This document shows, in pieces, positions 30,601 through 41,526 of a stretch of 64,000 nt of DNA. Made by a program: the position numbers and the translations under genes. The notes beneath the pieces were generated by a model. That model did no database searches and was not told the origin of the DNA. It worked only from the letters and a program-made list of their open reading frames with translations. Position 1 is the first letter of the stretch. Each line of letters begins with the position of its first letter. Source of the DNA: Ostrinia nubilalis (Eukaryota > Arthropoda > Insecta > Lepidoptera > Crambidae); the NCBI RefSeq assembly GCF_963855985.1, contig NC_087116.1, positions 6,287,001 through 6,351,000 of the forward strand, given 5' to 3'.

Positions 30601-33600
30601 GGAGCTTGACTCTATCTAAGTTACCAGAGGCAAATGGAGGATTGACCTACATTCCTCACATAGCCAGATGAGTTAGGGAGGCATGATTTTCGTATAATTA
30701 TGCTTATGTCACGAGAGAGTCAAGCGGCAGCGAGGTTCGAACCCGCGTTCCTCGTATCTGGAGTCCGCCTATCCGACACCGATACTATGTGCTATTGTTA
30801 CCTAAAGATAGATTGGACATGGCTGACAATAGTGATTGAGTTTCTTGCGCTGCTTCTTCTCAGCACTGGCCCATTTATTGTCCTGAAGCAGTGGTAGGCC
30901 AGGGTTAATCCCAGTATTAACCCTGGTGTAATAACGTGTAAAAGTGCTGAGTTTTGGAGTTTTCATGTTTAAACTTGAACTACTTACATCGTTCATAACT
31001 TTGAGCCTATCCTGCTCGTTCATGCCGAGGCCAATTTGACCCACGTCTCCTTCTACCACCACGATCTTCTGAATGAAGTTGGGCCTCTCTTTCCTTAGTT
31101 TGTCGTAGAGCTGAAACAGAAAGTTATTTAGGAATTTAGTTGAAGTTACAATCTTTGTTGCGAATTTTAAGAGCTGCAATAAAATACGAATGCTCTTCCA
31201 TCAACAGGCAATCGTAAAACGGATAGGTACAGTCAGCGTCAAATAGTTCATGACACCCAAAGTAGCCAAAAAGTTCGCAACACGTCTTTGTTATATTGTC
31301 AACTTTTTGGCCACTTTGGGTGTCACGAATTATTTGATGCTGACTCTCCCACAGGTTTGGACAAAGGATGTATTTTGAATTCGAGTTACTTTAACGCCCC
31401 TATTCACAAACGATGCTTACTTAAGTGAAGTAGAAAATCGAACATACAGCGTTGGATAGAGCTCTGTGATTAGTTCGTGTCCACGCGCACTGTGTAACCT
31501 CATAGATGTTTGTGAATACGGACGTAAGCCATTGTATGAAACTTACCACGTCATCAAATTGTTCCTGTATTCTTTTGGTGGTGTCCTTGTTCTTCTTTGG
31601 TCGTGCTAGCATGTACAGCTTCTTGATATCTGGACATGATCTGAGGAAGAAGAAGAAGTTGTTTTTATCTCATAAAAATCAAAAATCAAAATCAAAATCA
31701 AAAATATTTATTCAGTTTAGACCACAAGAGTGGCACTTATGAACGTCAAATATAGCAAACATTAAAAAGAAAAGGTAGCCCATGGGGCACTTTACATGTC
31801 TCCTTATATTTTGGGACCTACCAGCGCTTCGAGACAAACATATGGTAAGTGCTGAGAAGAAACGCCGGAACAAACTCAGTCACCACTAATTGCCAGGAAT
31901 TATCTAACGGTAACAATAACCAAATTCAAGTACATCAAAATTATGTGCAGACTGAACTGACCACGCATCCTTGTCATCATTTTACGGCTCTATACCTAAT
32001 AGCCACTTCCACTTTTTTATGCAGAACAAGGCAGGTATTTGACTGCAATCGCACCTGATGTTAAGTGAGATGCAGTCTAAGATGGTACATTATTAAATTT
32101 GCCCTAGTGACTCTCGCCTTGAAAAGGCGCGGATTATAGTGTTCAGGAAAGACAGACAAGACTTTTCCCGAAGGTGTCGTAAAGGCGACTAAAGGAACAC
32201 ATGGAACTTGTGAACAACAGGCCTCTCCAGCCCGTCTGACCAAATCCTCCATTTGTCTCTGGTAAGTTAGAAAGAGTTGTGCTCGTGCAGTGGAGCCGTA
32301 GAGCGTACGTACGTACCAAGGTATCCTTTTTATCCGATTTTCTAGATCGGTATTTTGACGCATTCGGATCGGAATTGTTGCGAAACCGTATTATACATAA
32401 CACTGTTTTTTTAGTAATTACGGAAAGAAATTATTATTTAACATTGCGTACGTTCTTTCCATGACATAGCAAATTAGTTAATTAATTAGTAATCATTTGA
32501 TTACGTGTTTGTATTATTGTTATTTACATAGAAGTGACCTTAGGAAAGGCGCATGTATAACAAGACAGCTAACAGCATGTCAAACACTGTAGTATTTTTT
32601 AAGAATAAGATAAGATAAATTTATTGAATAAAAACTTAGCCTAAATACAAGAAACTTAAATGGCAAGAATATTAGCAACTAGCGGCCGTCCGCGACTTCG
32701 TATGCGTGGACCCCGTTTAACCCCCTTCGTTCGTTTCAGCCGAAAGACGTCCACTGCTGGTCAAAGGCCTCTCCCAAGGATTTCCAAAGACCGGTCCTGC
32801 GCCGCTCGCATCCAGGCACCTCCCGCGACCTTCACCAGATCGTCGGTCCACCTAGTGGGAGGCCTGCCCACGCTACGTCTTCCGGTCACTCGAATACTTA
32901 TCTCGTAATTTGAGGTCGTTTTCTAAAAAATAAATAGACCATAAACCCATAGAACCAGTAATATGACGTCATTAGTACTGATATTATAGTGTCAGGAGGC
33001 CATATTAATATGAGTAACCTACTATGACATAACTGACTCTTTTGACACTGTATGACGTAAGAGCAGTATTTTGACCGGACGAGCCCCGTTATAGGTCCAT
33101 AATCCGATGAAAGTTGTCTATCAGAAGCACTCCGGCGCACGTCCCAATGCCATCACAGTGCGCGAAGTGAATGCATAATAGGCGAGGTAGGGGTACTCAA
33201 AGTTTTGATGGCCTAGCCACTTCAAAATCAAAAATCGAAATCTTTTTTTTTTTTAATAAACAACTTGAAAAAATGTAACTGCCAGGTTTATCCAGTGTCT
33301 AAGTAGCTCAGTTGGAAGAGGCAAGCGCCCGGCAAGCGGAAGGTCGTAGGTTCGAGTCCCGCCTTAGGCAGTTAGATTTTTTCAAGTTGTTTATTTAACG
33401 TTTAGTGAAACGTGACCACTAGTGGCACTTATACGTTAAAATACAGTAAAAAAAAGGTAGCCCTTAAGGGGCACTTTACATGTCTCCTTGTCTTTTGGGC
33501 CCTACTAGCGCTTCGAAAATCGAAACATACATGCGTTTCTTCTCTGCAAGTGCTGCAACGCCGGAGCAAACTTAGTCACCACTGGTTGTCATAACATGAA

Positions 33601-36600
33601 ATGAATAAACAAGCTAAATAACAATATCAACAAGTCATTTATCTATGTTGCAGATGATAACATCCAAATTAGTATTTAATGGTAATTTAATTAATTCCAA
33701 TTCCTTCCTTCGTTAATCTACCAAAAATATTTTTAAAGTAGCGAACCGTCCCGGCTTCGCACGGATGCAATGCTGATATTTAGTAAATTATTACAGAACT
33801 AGCGGCCGCCCGCGACTTCGTACGAGTGGATCCCGTTTAACCCCCTTAGGGGTGGAGTTTCTTAAAATCCTTTCTTAGCGGATGCCTACGTGATAACATC
33901 TACCTGCATGCCAAATTTCAGCCCGATCCGTCCGGTGGTTTGGGCTGTGCGTTGATAGATCACTATGTCAGTCAGTCAGTCACATTTGAGTTATATTTAG
34001 ATGTCTGTCTATAAATGAATGTGGGCTTCGGAAGGTAAAAATATTTACTTCCACGGGGTGCTTGAAAGTTTGAGAACCGATGATTTCCAGTTAGTATGCA
34101 GAAACAAATCCTGAGTAAGATTGATGTAGGAGGAATGCTCTACCAAAGGTTTGACCTTTTCCTTGAGTTTAGAATAAAATTTGAAGCAAAACACTTGTAT
34201 AATTTTAGATTTTCCTATTGTTGTTAGTTTAACAAATCGATACACGCAACGTAAGGACAACCTTGCTGTTCTAACCTAAAGTCATTCGTTGACTTCAGCC
34301 AAATGACATCCACCGCTGGACAAACTGACAGGACAGGCTGACAATAGTGACTGAGTTTCTTGCGCTGCTTCTTCTCAACACTGGCCCATTTATTGTCCCG
34401 AAGCAGTGGTAGGGTTGATACTGGGACGTGTAAAAGTGCTTTTTAAAAGCCTATTTGCAAAAGTAAATGAGTTTTATGACTTTTTTTTAAAGGCCTTCCA
34501 GAGATTTCCATGCGCTGCCCGCATCCAGGTACTACCCGCTTTGCACTGGAGGGAAGTCGAACCTTCGAACTCCTCTAATGTTCTTCTGATTAATTTCGTT
34601 GCGGGTCCAATGACAGTTTAGCTTTCCCCCGGGACAAACTTGGCCTTCTCTGGTTGGGTTATTGGCGGTCAAGCTGTAGATCCTGGCTACACATGTGTGG
34701 GAATAGTCCTGTACCATGGGCCTAGTAGTATTATCTTACATTTAACTTCGCTAGGTCCTACCCAAGTCTTAAACTAAAAAGTACCTACTTTTTTACAGAG
34801 TTCAAAGTATGATACAATACCGCAATTTATATGCAACGACACGCGCTGCATTGGTTTTCCTAAGATTATATCTTAATTCTTAACAAACGATTCAAATGAG
34901 CTACGCATTCGTATCATAAGTACCATCACTATATGTAGCAAGCGATGATGGAATTCTAAACAGTTATTACAGTCCCAGGTGGACAAAGTAGTAAAGAAAT
35001 ATCTTTACAGAATTATAGATTTCTTCCGCCACTTCTTCTTAGCACCAGCCCATATGTTGTCCCGAACTGGTGGTAGGGCAAGCTATATTTGGGACGTATT
35101 AAGTGCCCTGGCAAGGGGCCTAAGTACTTTGACGTTGTATGGTGTCTGGACGGGTCACATAGCTATTAGAGCTGATGGATGAAGTAAAGGCCTCCGAATA
35201 GGTAAACCGACGACCTTAATTTCGAACTCCTCCTATGTTCTTCTGATTAATTTCGTTGCGGTTGCGTCGTTAATGACAGTTTAACTTTCCCCCGGGACAA
35301 AATTGACCTTCATTCCGGTCGTTGTTGATATTCTTGATCCGAGGCTTTTGTCCAGCAGTGGACGTCATTTTGGCGTTATGTTTCTTGTTAAAGAAAGATG
35401 GTAGGTAAATAGACATTTGTACGTAATATGAAAATATCGTACGTGCGTACTACGCAGGTAGGTACTTATCCTATTTTGAAGGCTGACTAAAGGCCAAAAA
35501 GATCTCTACGAAGTGCCCAAATGAAAGATTAAAAACTTCCAACTTTTTCAATGCTAAAAAGAACAAAAAACATCCAAATACTTGGTTCCTGTACAAATAT
35601 TTCGTCAAAATTAAATCAAATACGCATAATAAAAACTAATGTTTGATCGGTTTGTTCAAATATCAAAATTTGTTTACAGTGTTATTACATCCGTATTCGT
35701 AGAAGTTTAATTTCATACTGTCGAGTTTTTATATCAATTTTAGTTGACAAAAAACCACGCAAAATATCAATAAGTATTATTAGGTACTTTCAAACATTAA
35801 ATAGGTACATAGATAAATTGTTTTGCAACACTGACAAAGCATAATTGAAGTTTATGGGACCTATTGGAAATTAATACCAATATTTATTACTACATTTTTA
35901 AGTATTTAAATTGAAATAGAGTTATAAACAATAAAATACAAGCAATTAGCAATAAAGAGTGACATAAAATCGAGGTATGACAAATCAATAGAGTTATAAT
36001 ACCTACGCATTTGATTGATTTCAAAACATTGTTTTCAAGAATAAAGCACTGCATCCTTCAGTTAAAATCACAATCATTTAGTCTCCACTGCAGGAGCACG
36101 ACCCTCTAATTTACCAGCAAATGGAGGATTTGTCCTTCACTCCCCACGCTGGCCAGACGGGTTGGGGAGGCCTGATGTTTGCATTATTCGTCTCTTAGTC
36201 GCTTACGACATCTCCGAGAAGAGTTATAACAACAAAGATGATTTCAAGTAATTTTCACTAAAACATGTGTTCGTTTCAGCCAAATGACGTCCACTGCTGG
36301 ACAAAGGCCTCCCCCAAGGATTTCCGCAACGACCGGTCCTGCACTGCCCGCATCCAGGCGCTTTCCGCGACCTTCACCAGATCGTCGGCCCACCTATAGT
36401 CCGATTTTTAATTCGACGGAATTCTGACAGCTGTCATTTTTTGACAATTCAGATGTAATAAGCCTTTTTTGCTTTGAATTATTAATAAATAATATGAAAT
36501 GAAATTTCATCAACTACAACTTACAAGAATGAACTATTGTTTGTTTCGTGAATTCAATGTACACTAATTATTATGTACATTTTAGAGATTAAATAGATAA

Positions 36601-39600
36601 AAACGTGTTTTTAACACAGTAAAACAACATAATTAACATAAACGAAAATATGTGTTGATCATCAATCATCATTATCGTCATCATAATCAACTTGGATTAT
36701 AAAATTGGCATCTTGTTAAATTGATTATTTTATGAAGCTAAGATTTTATTAACAAAAGGATTTTCATAAAAAAGGTTTGTAACCCATGGATTATTGGCCA
36801 GGGAGTCCAGTAATAGAAAAATAATTTCCCAATTTTTTTTGTAACTTCTAAAATATGATAGCTAATAAAAATTCAAATAACCATTTTGAAATGATCAGTA
36901 CATTTTTAAGCCTTAGTTTTTTAAGTGAAACCTTAAATTCAAGAAAGGATTATTTTTTAATTTGTGAAAATGCTCTCCATCCTTAGTGGGAATGTTTCAA
37001 TGTTGGCAACACTTTTGAAATGTCAAAATTCCGTCGAATTAAAAATCAGAGTTTAGTGTGATGTGAGGCTGCCTACTACAGATTTTTTTGTCCAAAACAA
37101 CGTGTGTGGCACTTTAAATTTAAAGACTTATGCAGTACGCACGCCATTTATACAAACAATTTCCGCCTATTTAGCATTTGATTTTTAGTGCAAAACGCAT
37201 TGGCGGGCCTAAGATTGTTAGACTGGTATTTCCAGATGTTGAACCTGCGTACTATATCTCATTGTTGGCACTACTCCTACGGAATACTAATGGGGCGGGC
37301 GTTTAAGCCATTTTCAACCTTAAGGCGGTTGTTTGTTTTGTAACAGGGCGTTGGACTTTTGAAAAATAGGATTGATATCCTGATGGGCAACAAAAGTATC
37401 CTTATTTGCAACTGTCCTCTTCCTGGGTTGTCTGAAAGAGATCTCTTTATAGTGATAAGGTTGCCTTTTTGTTTTTTTGTATGGATAGGTATGATCTGGC
37501 ACGGGAAGTGGAAGCCAAATCTTCGAGTGGATAGCCAAGTGGACTCTGGTGAAATTAGAGCTCCTGTTTCTGCACTGGATTGTATCCTTTCAAACAAAAT
37601 ATCTAAATCGGACCATAAATGATGAAGGTTACAAACGTACAAAAGACTTAGAAAAAAATGCTAAATGTCCCGAAGCAGTGGTAGGGTTAAAAGAGGACGT
37701 GTTAAAAGCGCTTTTTATAAGCCGGCCGCGACTTCGTACGCGTGGACCCTGTTTTATAGGGATGGAGTTTTGTAAAATCCGTTCTTAGCGAATATCTACA
37801 CCCTATAAATGGAACCTACCTGCCAATTTTAAAGTTTATAGGTGTTACAGTTTTCTTATTTGTAGGTGAATCTTATGACTTTATGAATTAAGAACCCTTT
37901 TATGAAGTCGGTTAAGACCGTATTAAACGACACGCTGTGTGCGCACGCTTGTGCAATCGCGAAGGCTGCGCGTGCGACTTTGGACGTACGCAAACTGTTA
38001 ATTAGTCGGACTAATTTAAATTGGACAAGGATTTGATGGACTTCTGACAATCTGACGTCATAACATTAATAAAAAAAAGTCTATGGCTAAGTGTTGCCAC
38101 CTCAGATTTCATTAAAACGATAGTTCAAAAGGAAAATTCCGCGAGATTCCAGGAATTTGGACCTAAATAATTACCAAATTCCGCTTAATTATTCAGTGCC
38201 AGATTAAAACTACTTGATGCCTACTGAAAAACCGCTAAAAACATCCAGAAAAATTAAAACTCTATTTAATGAAAACATACCACTAAGAGTTTTAAACAAC
38301 GCTAGTTTTGGTGGCACAACCACCAAGATGGCAACACTGAAGTATTTGGCCCACACTCCCCACGCTAGCCAGGCGGGTTGAAGAAGCCTCATGTTCGCAT
38401 ATTTGTCCCTCAGTCACCTACGAAATCCACGGAAAAAGTCCTATGTTATACTCGTAATTGCAACAACAATAGTAATAATGAGGCAAGATACTTAGCTAGT
38501 TCGTCTGTGGTTTAACCCTTAATTACTCGCATAAAGAATCTTACATAACTGCTCGCATGGGGTCACAGATGACCCCAAATTGTGTGAGTAGTTTTTAATA
38601 CATACTGAAATTTATAAGTAAATGAAACTACATTATTATAAAAATGCTTTATTTATTCTTTAAGATCTATAAGTAATAACATGGATTTCTTACTAATTAT
38701 ACAAAAACAAGCTAAATTAAAATAATTGTCAATAATTAACAATTTGTACTTAGGTATACTGAGATCATAGGTAATACTAGTATTTTTTAGGAACTCTCCG
38801 AATCATTCTTGTTACACTGTTGACAGTATATTTCAGAGTGATCATTGCACACAAATCTTGTACATTTCTGGCATTTTCGATTCACTTGATTGTGCGGAGG
38901 ATTGCTCGATCTCATTAGCGCTATCATGATCACTTTTTGTTATTTCATCTAACTCTGGCTCAAAACTCAACTCTCCAACTTCTTCTTCATCAGAAACATC
39001 TTCCAACCATTGCACAATTTGCAATTTTTTCCTATCTCTACTAACTCTGAAAAAAAAAGACAAAGTAGTAGTAAAACTGAATTTATCAATATTTTTATTG
39101 TTTAGAGCTGTAAAAACACATTTATAACAAACATTTATTCACTAAATATACAATAAGACAAATATTATTCATAATACACAAAATAAATACATAAAACAAA
39201 AAACTTACCTCTTCCAAAAAAGTTACGTAATTACTCGCATGGGGTCACCACTCAAGAGCGCAGCGACGCATCCTTCCACTCCCGTGAATTAGTCGCTATC
39301 AAAATACAAACTAAGACGTGTTTTATGAAGCTACCGGGGGCGCGGAGGAAATCGGGCCGCGCCAATTGCTTCATTTTTGAATCCGAAAATGCTTTGACCC
39401 CATGCGAGTAATTAAGGGTTAAAATTCCGGTTAAAGCTCGCTTTCACCTTTGCCTTGGCTTCTTTCCATCAGGTGAGATGCAGACCAAAAGCTACCCCGT
39501 TATGGTTAAAAAACTAGTTTCTAAATCATCATCATCATCAGGTCATTTAGTCTCCACTGCAGGAGCACGACCCTCTAATTTACCAGAGGCAAGAGGATTT

Positions 39601-40337
39601 GTCCTACACTCCCCACGCTGGCCAGACGGGTTGGGGAGGCCTGATGTTCGCATGTTTGTCCCTTAGTAGTCTTTTCAACCGACTTCAAAAAAGGAGGAGG
39701 TTCTCAATTCGACCTGTATGTTTTTTTTTTCTATGTTTGTTACGCGATAACTCCGCCAATTATGAACCGATTTGAACAAATCTTTTTTCGGCGTATAGGT
39801 AATACCTCAAGGGTGGTCCCATTTAAATTTAATAATAGAAAACACAACCCCCAAGGGTGGAAAATTGGGGATGAACTTTTTTATACGCAATATCTCCGCC
39901 GATTATGAACCAATTTGAACGATTATATTTTTGTTGAATAGGTATTATCAAAAGGGTGGTTTCATGCGAATTTGAAGAAAATATTTCACCCCCAAGGGCA
40001 GAACTTTTTTTTAATTTTAGTTTTTTTTTGTGTTCACGCATTTGAAGTCGGTTTTATTTTTTTAAAAAGTTATTCGCTACTATCTTTCTCGAACTATAAA
40101 TCCAGGTAATTTCAGATGGGTTCCGAACTAAATCATAAAAACTTACCTCAACAATTTCTCCGAAAGCAGCTTTCCAAGAAATCCTGTGCCTCCAGTCAAG
40201 AAGACAGAAGATCCTGCGAACATTTTCTGGATCTGAGACTCTCCCATGGATTCCTTCTCTTCCACCATGTCCATGTATGTAATATCTCCCCCCTCCTTTG
40301 GATTTAGTAACTCCACGTTGGGAATGTCATACGTCAT
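24652..40337 (-). CDS. Fatty acyl-CoA reductase, complete, ten coding exons, 536 aa
   Basis: Reduces long-chain acyl-CoA to the fatty alcohol with NADPH, normally at the ER or peroxisome, for waxes, cuticle lipids or, in moths, pheromones. Coding exons (minus strand): 40337-40147, 31640-31547, 31110-30988, 30307-30153, 29520-29404, 28091-27982, 27523-27462, 27088-26869, 26057-25877, 25009-24652. All junctions are GT-AG and the frame is continuous (1,611 nt with stop). The dinucleotide-binding motif TGGTGFLG is at residues 48-55. The short-chain dehydrogenase catalytic YAYTK is at 236-240, preceded by HISTAYSNC. GPTGVVVGAAIGLLHALHCD and VPGDMVVNACIATAW are typical of the NAD-binding-4 half. 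The C-terminal 'sterile'/FAR_C domain spans about 380-475, and the end is hydrophobic (LLSLGVLRLLWGVLGYMF). Length is normal for the family and no lesion is seen. The first coding exon's acceptor is only 2 nt before the ATG, so a separate leader exon is required. Introns hold many MITEs and LINE ends. The subfamily and tissue role cannot be told from sequence alone. Confidence 0.96.
25062..25155 (-). mobile_element. LINE family D 3' end
   Basis: (CAT)n followed by GACGTCCACTGCTGAACATA and GGCCTCCCCCAATGCTTTCC: the reverse complement of the LINE tail. Confidence 0.8.
25181..25375 (+). mobile_element. Helitron-like (Lep1-type) copy
   Basis: Starts TACTAATATTATAAATGCG and continues CGCCTAAACCACTGAACCGA and GGATAGTTTTTATCCC. 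It is 3'-truncated. A similar start is at 26474. Confidence 0.65.
25680..25848. mobile_element. MITE family B, complete
   Basis: Inverted CCGGTCGCCGAGTAGATAGA / TCTATCTGCTCGGCGACCGG ends, a divergent subfamily of B with the shared CCAAGCTACCTATCC core. Confidence 0.85.
26474..26690 (+). mobile_element. Helitron-like 5' end joined to a family C repeat
   Basis: CTACTAATATTATAAATGCG to CCACTGAACCGATTTTGATG (26474-26556), abutting family C (CCCCCGGGACAAAATTGACC ... GGAATAGTCCCG). It is in a reductase intron. Confidence 0.65.
27279..27420 (+). repeat. Interspersed repeat family C, near full length
   Basis: TTTCGTTGCGGGTCCAATGA-like start (here TTTTGTTGCGGG), AACTTTCCCCCGGGACAAAC, GATCCTGGCTACACAGGAG, ending GGGAATAGTCCCG. 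Confidence 0.75.
27686..27735. mobile_element. Solo end of a mariner-like element
   Basis: ACACTCGACATCAAATAAAT and CGCACCTCCCGCGACAAAC match the ends of the element at 44653-45185. Confidence 0.6.
27763..27903. mobile_element. MITE family A
   Basis: TCCGTATTCACAAAC start and a degenerate right end (GTTTGTGAAG). Confidence 0.8.
28198..28325 (-). repeat. Interspersed repeat family C
   Basis: Reverse-oriented copy, GCTGCAACTCCTGTGTAGCC to CCCGGGGGAAAGTTAAACTG. Confidence 0.75.
28650..28812. mobile_element. MITE with CTAGGCGCAGACCACCGACT ends
   Basis: Left arm about 28650-28695 and inverted right arm 28765-28812. A truncated copy is at about 53110-53220. Confidence 0.75.
28843..29055. mobile_element. 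MITE family B, best full-length copy
   Basis: A 213-bp foldback running TCTGTGAGCACGTAGAATTT to its complement. Open frames on both strands here are only mirror images of the palindrome. Confidence 0.9.
29056..29395. repeat. SINE/LINE-tail repeat ending in (A)n
   Basis: Two segments: 29056-29275 (mirror CAACAATGTTAACAGCATTG) and 29283-29395 (GAAGCTCGCTTCCACCTTCG ... CAGGTGAGATACAGGCCAAG ... A-run). The segments recur at 22601-22660, 39421-39510 and 62300-62470. The A-run stops only about 10 nt from the reductase donor at 29404. Confidence 0.6.
29762..29945 (+). mobile_element. Helitron-like (Lep1-type) copy with CTAG end
   Basis: GTCTAAACCACTGAACTGAT ... GGGACGCGCGCGATAATTTT ... GCGGGCAAAAGCTAGTA. 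Confidence 0.65.
30395..30590. mobile_element. Foldback repeat of TTGATCACC / GGTGATCAA motifs
   Basis: At least eight TTGATCACC or GGTGATCAA motifs in about 200 bp form nested inverted repeats (e.g. TGATCACCCAGGTGATCA). A smaller related cluster is at 5420-5480. Confidence 0.7.
30603..30965 (+). mobile_element. Family F fragment, tRNA-like stretch, family E SINE
   Basis: 30603-30685 is family F (ACCAGAGGCAAATGGAGGAT). 30715-30800 has an inverted B box (GGTTCGAACCCGCG). 30820-30965 is family E (GAGTTTCTTGCGCTGCTTCT ... CAGTGGTAGG). It is a composite of insertions in one reductase intron. Confidence 0.6.
31226..31348. mobile_element. MITE with GTGACACCCAAAGTAGCCAA arms
   Basis: TTCATGACACCCAAAGTAGC is mirrored by GGCCACTTTGGGTGTCACGA. 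Fragments are at 4745, 43790 and 44635. Confidence 0.8.
31395..31526. mobile_element. MITE family A, 20 bp from a reductase donor site
   Basis: Complete copy, CCCTATTCACAAACGATGC to GTTTGTGAATACGGACG. It ends at 31526, while exon 2 of the reductase ends at 31547. Confidence 0.88.
31690..32090 (+). mobile_element. LINE/SINE fragment with ATCAAAATC start
   Basis: ATCAAAATC repeats, then GGTAGCCCATGGGGCACTTT and GAAACGCCGGAACAAACTCA, to a GTTAAGTGAGATGCAG segment. A second copy is at 33412-33600. Confidence 0.55.
32150..32285 (-). repeat. Interspersed repeat family F
   Basis: Reverse copy, CTTTTCCCGAAGGTGTCGTA ... CAAATCCTCCATTTGTCTCTGG. Confidence 0.7.
32680..32905. mobile_element. Helitron-like end followed by LINE family D
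   Basis: CTAGCGGCCGTCCGCGACTT (32680-32725), then the minus-strand LINE end GACGTCCACTGCTGGTCAAA ... CCACGCTACGTCTTCC. Confidence 0.7.
33255..33395. mobile_element. 141-bp inverted-repeat element enclosing a tRNA-like sequence
   Basis: 33255-33283 (AATAAACAACTTGAAAAAAT...) is the inverse of 33367-33395. Between them, about 33304-33371 reads like a tRNA. It has acceptor-type GTCTAAG/CTTAGGC pairing over 7 bp, an A-box TAGCTCAGTTGG and a B-box GGTTCGAGTCCC. The anticodon arm does not fold well, so a functional tRNA is unlikely. Related ends lie at about 14380, 26815 and 48495. Confidence 0.7.
33412..33600 (+). mobile_element. Second copy of the GGTAGCCC...GGGGCACTTT repeat
   Basis: Shares GGGGCACTTTACATGTCTCC and CGCCGGAGCAAACTTAGTCA with 31755-31890. 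Confidence 0.6.
33798..33995 (+). mobile_element. Helitron-like copy
   Basis: CTAGCGGCCGCCCGCGACTT ... TGCCAAATTTCAGCCCGATC ... GTCAGTCAGTCAGTCAC. Confidence 0.65.
34336..34712 (+). mobile_element. Family E SINE followed by family D fragment and family C
   Basis: 34336-34487 is family E. 34495-34560 includes a short LINE-like CGCTGCCCGCATCCAGGTAC. 34576-34712 is family C (GCGGGTCCAATGACAGTTTA ... GATCCTGGCTACACA). Confidence 0.65.
34713..36079. other. Reductase intron 1 sequence, few repeats
   Basis: Mostly unique AT-rich DNA with a family E/C composite at about 35020-35375. No exon supported. Confidence 0.4.
36082..36396. mobile_element. Family F followed by LINE family D fragment
   Basis: 36082-36222: GTCTCCACTGCAGGAGCACG ... 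GCCAGACGGGTTGGGGAGGC. 36270-36396: GTTTCAGCCAAATGACGTCC ... TTCACCAGATCGTCGG. Confidence 0.75.
36401..37053. mobile_element. 653-bp DNA element, TTTTTAATTCGACGGAATT ends
   Basis: Left GATTTTTAATTCGACGGAAT and right ATTCCGTCGAATTAAAAATC are inverted, about 30 bp each. The interior is AT-rich without a transposase frame, so it is a non-autonomous DNA transposon of unknown superfamily. Confidence 0.8.
37725..37860 (+). mobile_element. Helitron-like fragment
   Basis: CCGGCCGCGACTTCGTACGC and TGGAGTTTTGTAAAATCCGT match 1673-1750. A family E fragment precedes it. Confidence 0.6.
38342..38445 (+). repeat. Interspersed repeat family F fragment
   Basis: CACACTCCCCACGCTAGCCA ... CTCATGTTCGCATATTTGTC. 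Confidence 0.65.
38516..39418 (-). mobile_element. Internally deleted piggyBac transposon
   Basis: Ends CCCTTAATTACTCGCAT and inverted ATGCGAGTAATTAAGGG, flanked by TTAA at 38512-38515 and 39419-39422: the piggyBac signature. The minus strand encodes an acidic N-terminal piece (SDEEEVGELSFEPELDE). Fused to it in a different frame is a Cys-rich C-terminal zinc-finger-like piece (CTRFVCNDHSEIYCQQC). The catalytic core is missing. Confidence 0.9.
39421..39670 (+). repeat. Fragments of the GAAGCTCGC repeat and family F
   Basis: 39421-39510 matches 29290-29385. 39533-39670 is family F with a (ATC)n start. Confidence 0.65.
39671..40140. repeat. Repeat with AAGTCGGTT ends and two internal units
   Basis: CAACCGACTTCAAAAAAGGA at the left and GAAGTCGGTTTTATTTTTTT at the right are inverted. 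Two internal units share CCGATTATGAACC and CACCCCCAAGGG. It ends about 100 bp from reductase exon 1. Confidence 0.6.
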
Positions 40338-40442
40338 TTCTGGAAAAAAATAGAACTTATTAAAAAAACTCATTTATGGAATTTGAATTGGAATTTCAGG
40401 CACATGAGCCCATAGAGAGATAGAGAGATATCCACTATATCT

Positions 40443-40734
40443 GGTCGGTCTGGAGCACGAAGAATTTTGTCCAATGACCCCAAGCTACCCATCCTTATCG
40501 CTCGCGCGTAATTATGTTGCTATCGCACTCGCACACTCACTGCGGGTGCCAGTCGCACAATCGCGACAGCAATATAAATAAATAAATAAATAAATAATGC
40601 ATGTTTGTTAAGCTTAAGTGAAGCAGCAAATCGAACGCACAGTGTTGAATAGAGCTCTGTGATTGGTTCGTGTGTCACCCTGTGCGTCCACGCACATTGT
40701 GAGACCTCATAGTAATATTTGTGAATACGGGCGT
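40443..40734. mobile_element. Half MITE family B joined through (AAAT)n to truncated MITE family A
   Basis: 40443-40576 is the left arm of B. 40577-40600 is an AAAT microsatellite. 40605-40734 is family A lacking its left end. Confidence 0.8.
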
Positions 40735-41526
40735 CAGTGTCGCTTTAGAAATTCACACACACAAAGTAATCAAAATGTGCTCATAATCCACTGCGGTATC
40801 AGTACTCAACGTTCTAATAATCTTTAGTACTACGCAAGCAATGTAAACTGTTTACATTATGACGTCGCTGCTGTCATCATTTCACGAGCAATTGTTCTGT
40901 TTTTGGGCATATTGCTGCGACACCGGCCACGCCCCCTTGTCACATCTCCCTTTAGTTTCTGTGATCTGTGAGCCCTAAGTTTGACAATTCTGCGTACTAT
41001 GTCAGTTCTTTGGATCTCCTATAGATCTCATTTCATAGCAAAGTGGTTCCAAATAAGTTCCAATCAATCATGCGGTATCAAGATGGCCAATTTAAATTAT
41101 CAAGCCACAGTAATGTACTATGTAAGTCATTCTAGATATTGCATTGAATTAGTTTCCTAATATTATGCAATTTCTGTTGTAACTCGGCTAGATCTGCTCT
41201 AGTATCATTACATATTATTTTATACCACATCCATTACTAATAACATAAAATATGAGAGTGTAACTGTCTGTCTGTTACATTTAGCACCTTAAAATACACT
41301 GAATCAGTTTAAACGAATTTAGGTTAAGAGATAATAAAACAGACTAATGCACGCATCACTATTTCAAAAACCGGGATAAAAACTATCCTACGTTTTTCTC
41401 CTTAACAATTAGTTATTTATTTGGAAAGGTACACCAATATTTAAATCTAAATCTTCCTCATAAATCACTCTTAAATCTATTCTATTAGCGAAACCCACAT
41501 GAAAATCTGTTCAGGTAGTGGTGATA
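40735..41526. other. Mostly unique sequence with a degenerate Helitron-like fragment
   Basis: 41238-41400 retains GTAACTGTCTGTCTGTTACA and a GATAAAAACTATCCTA stretch. Otherwise nothing recognised. Confidence 0.4.

Noticed and set aside
33304..33371. Functional tRNA-Ala gene
   Set aside because: Promoter boxes and acceptor stem look right, but the anticodon arm is too short and does not pair; it is enclosed in a repeat element.
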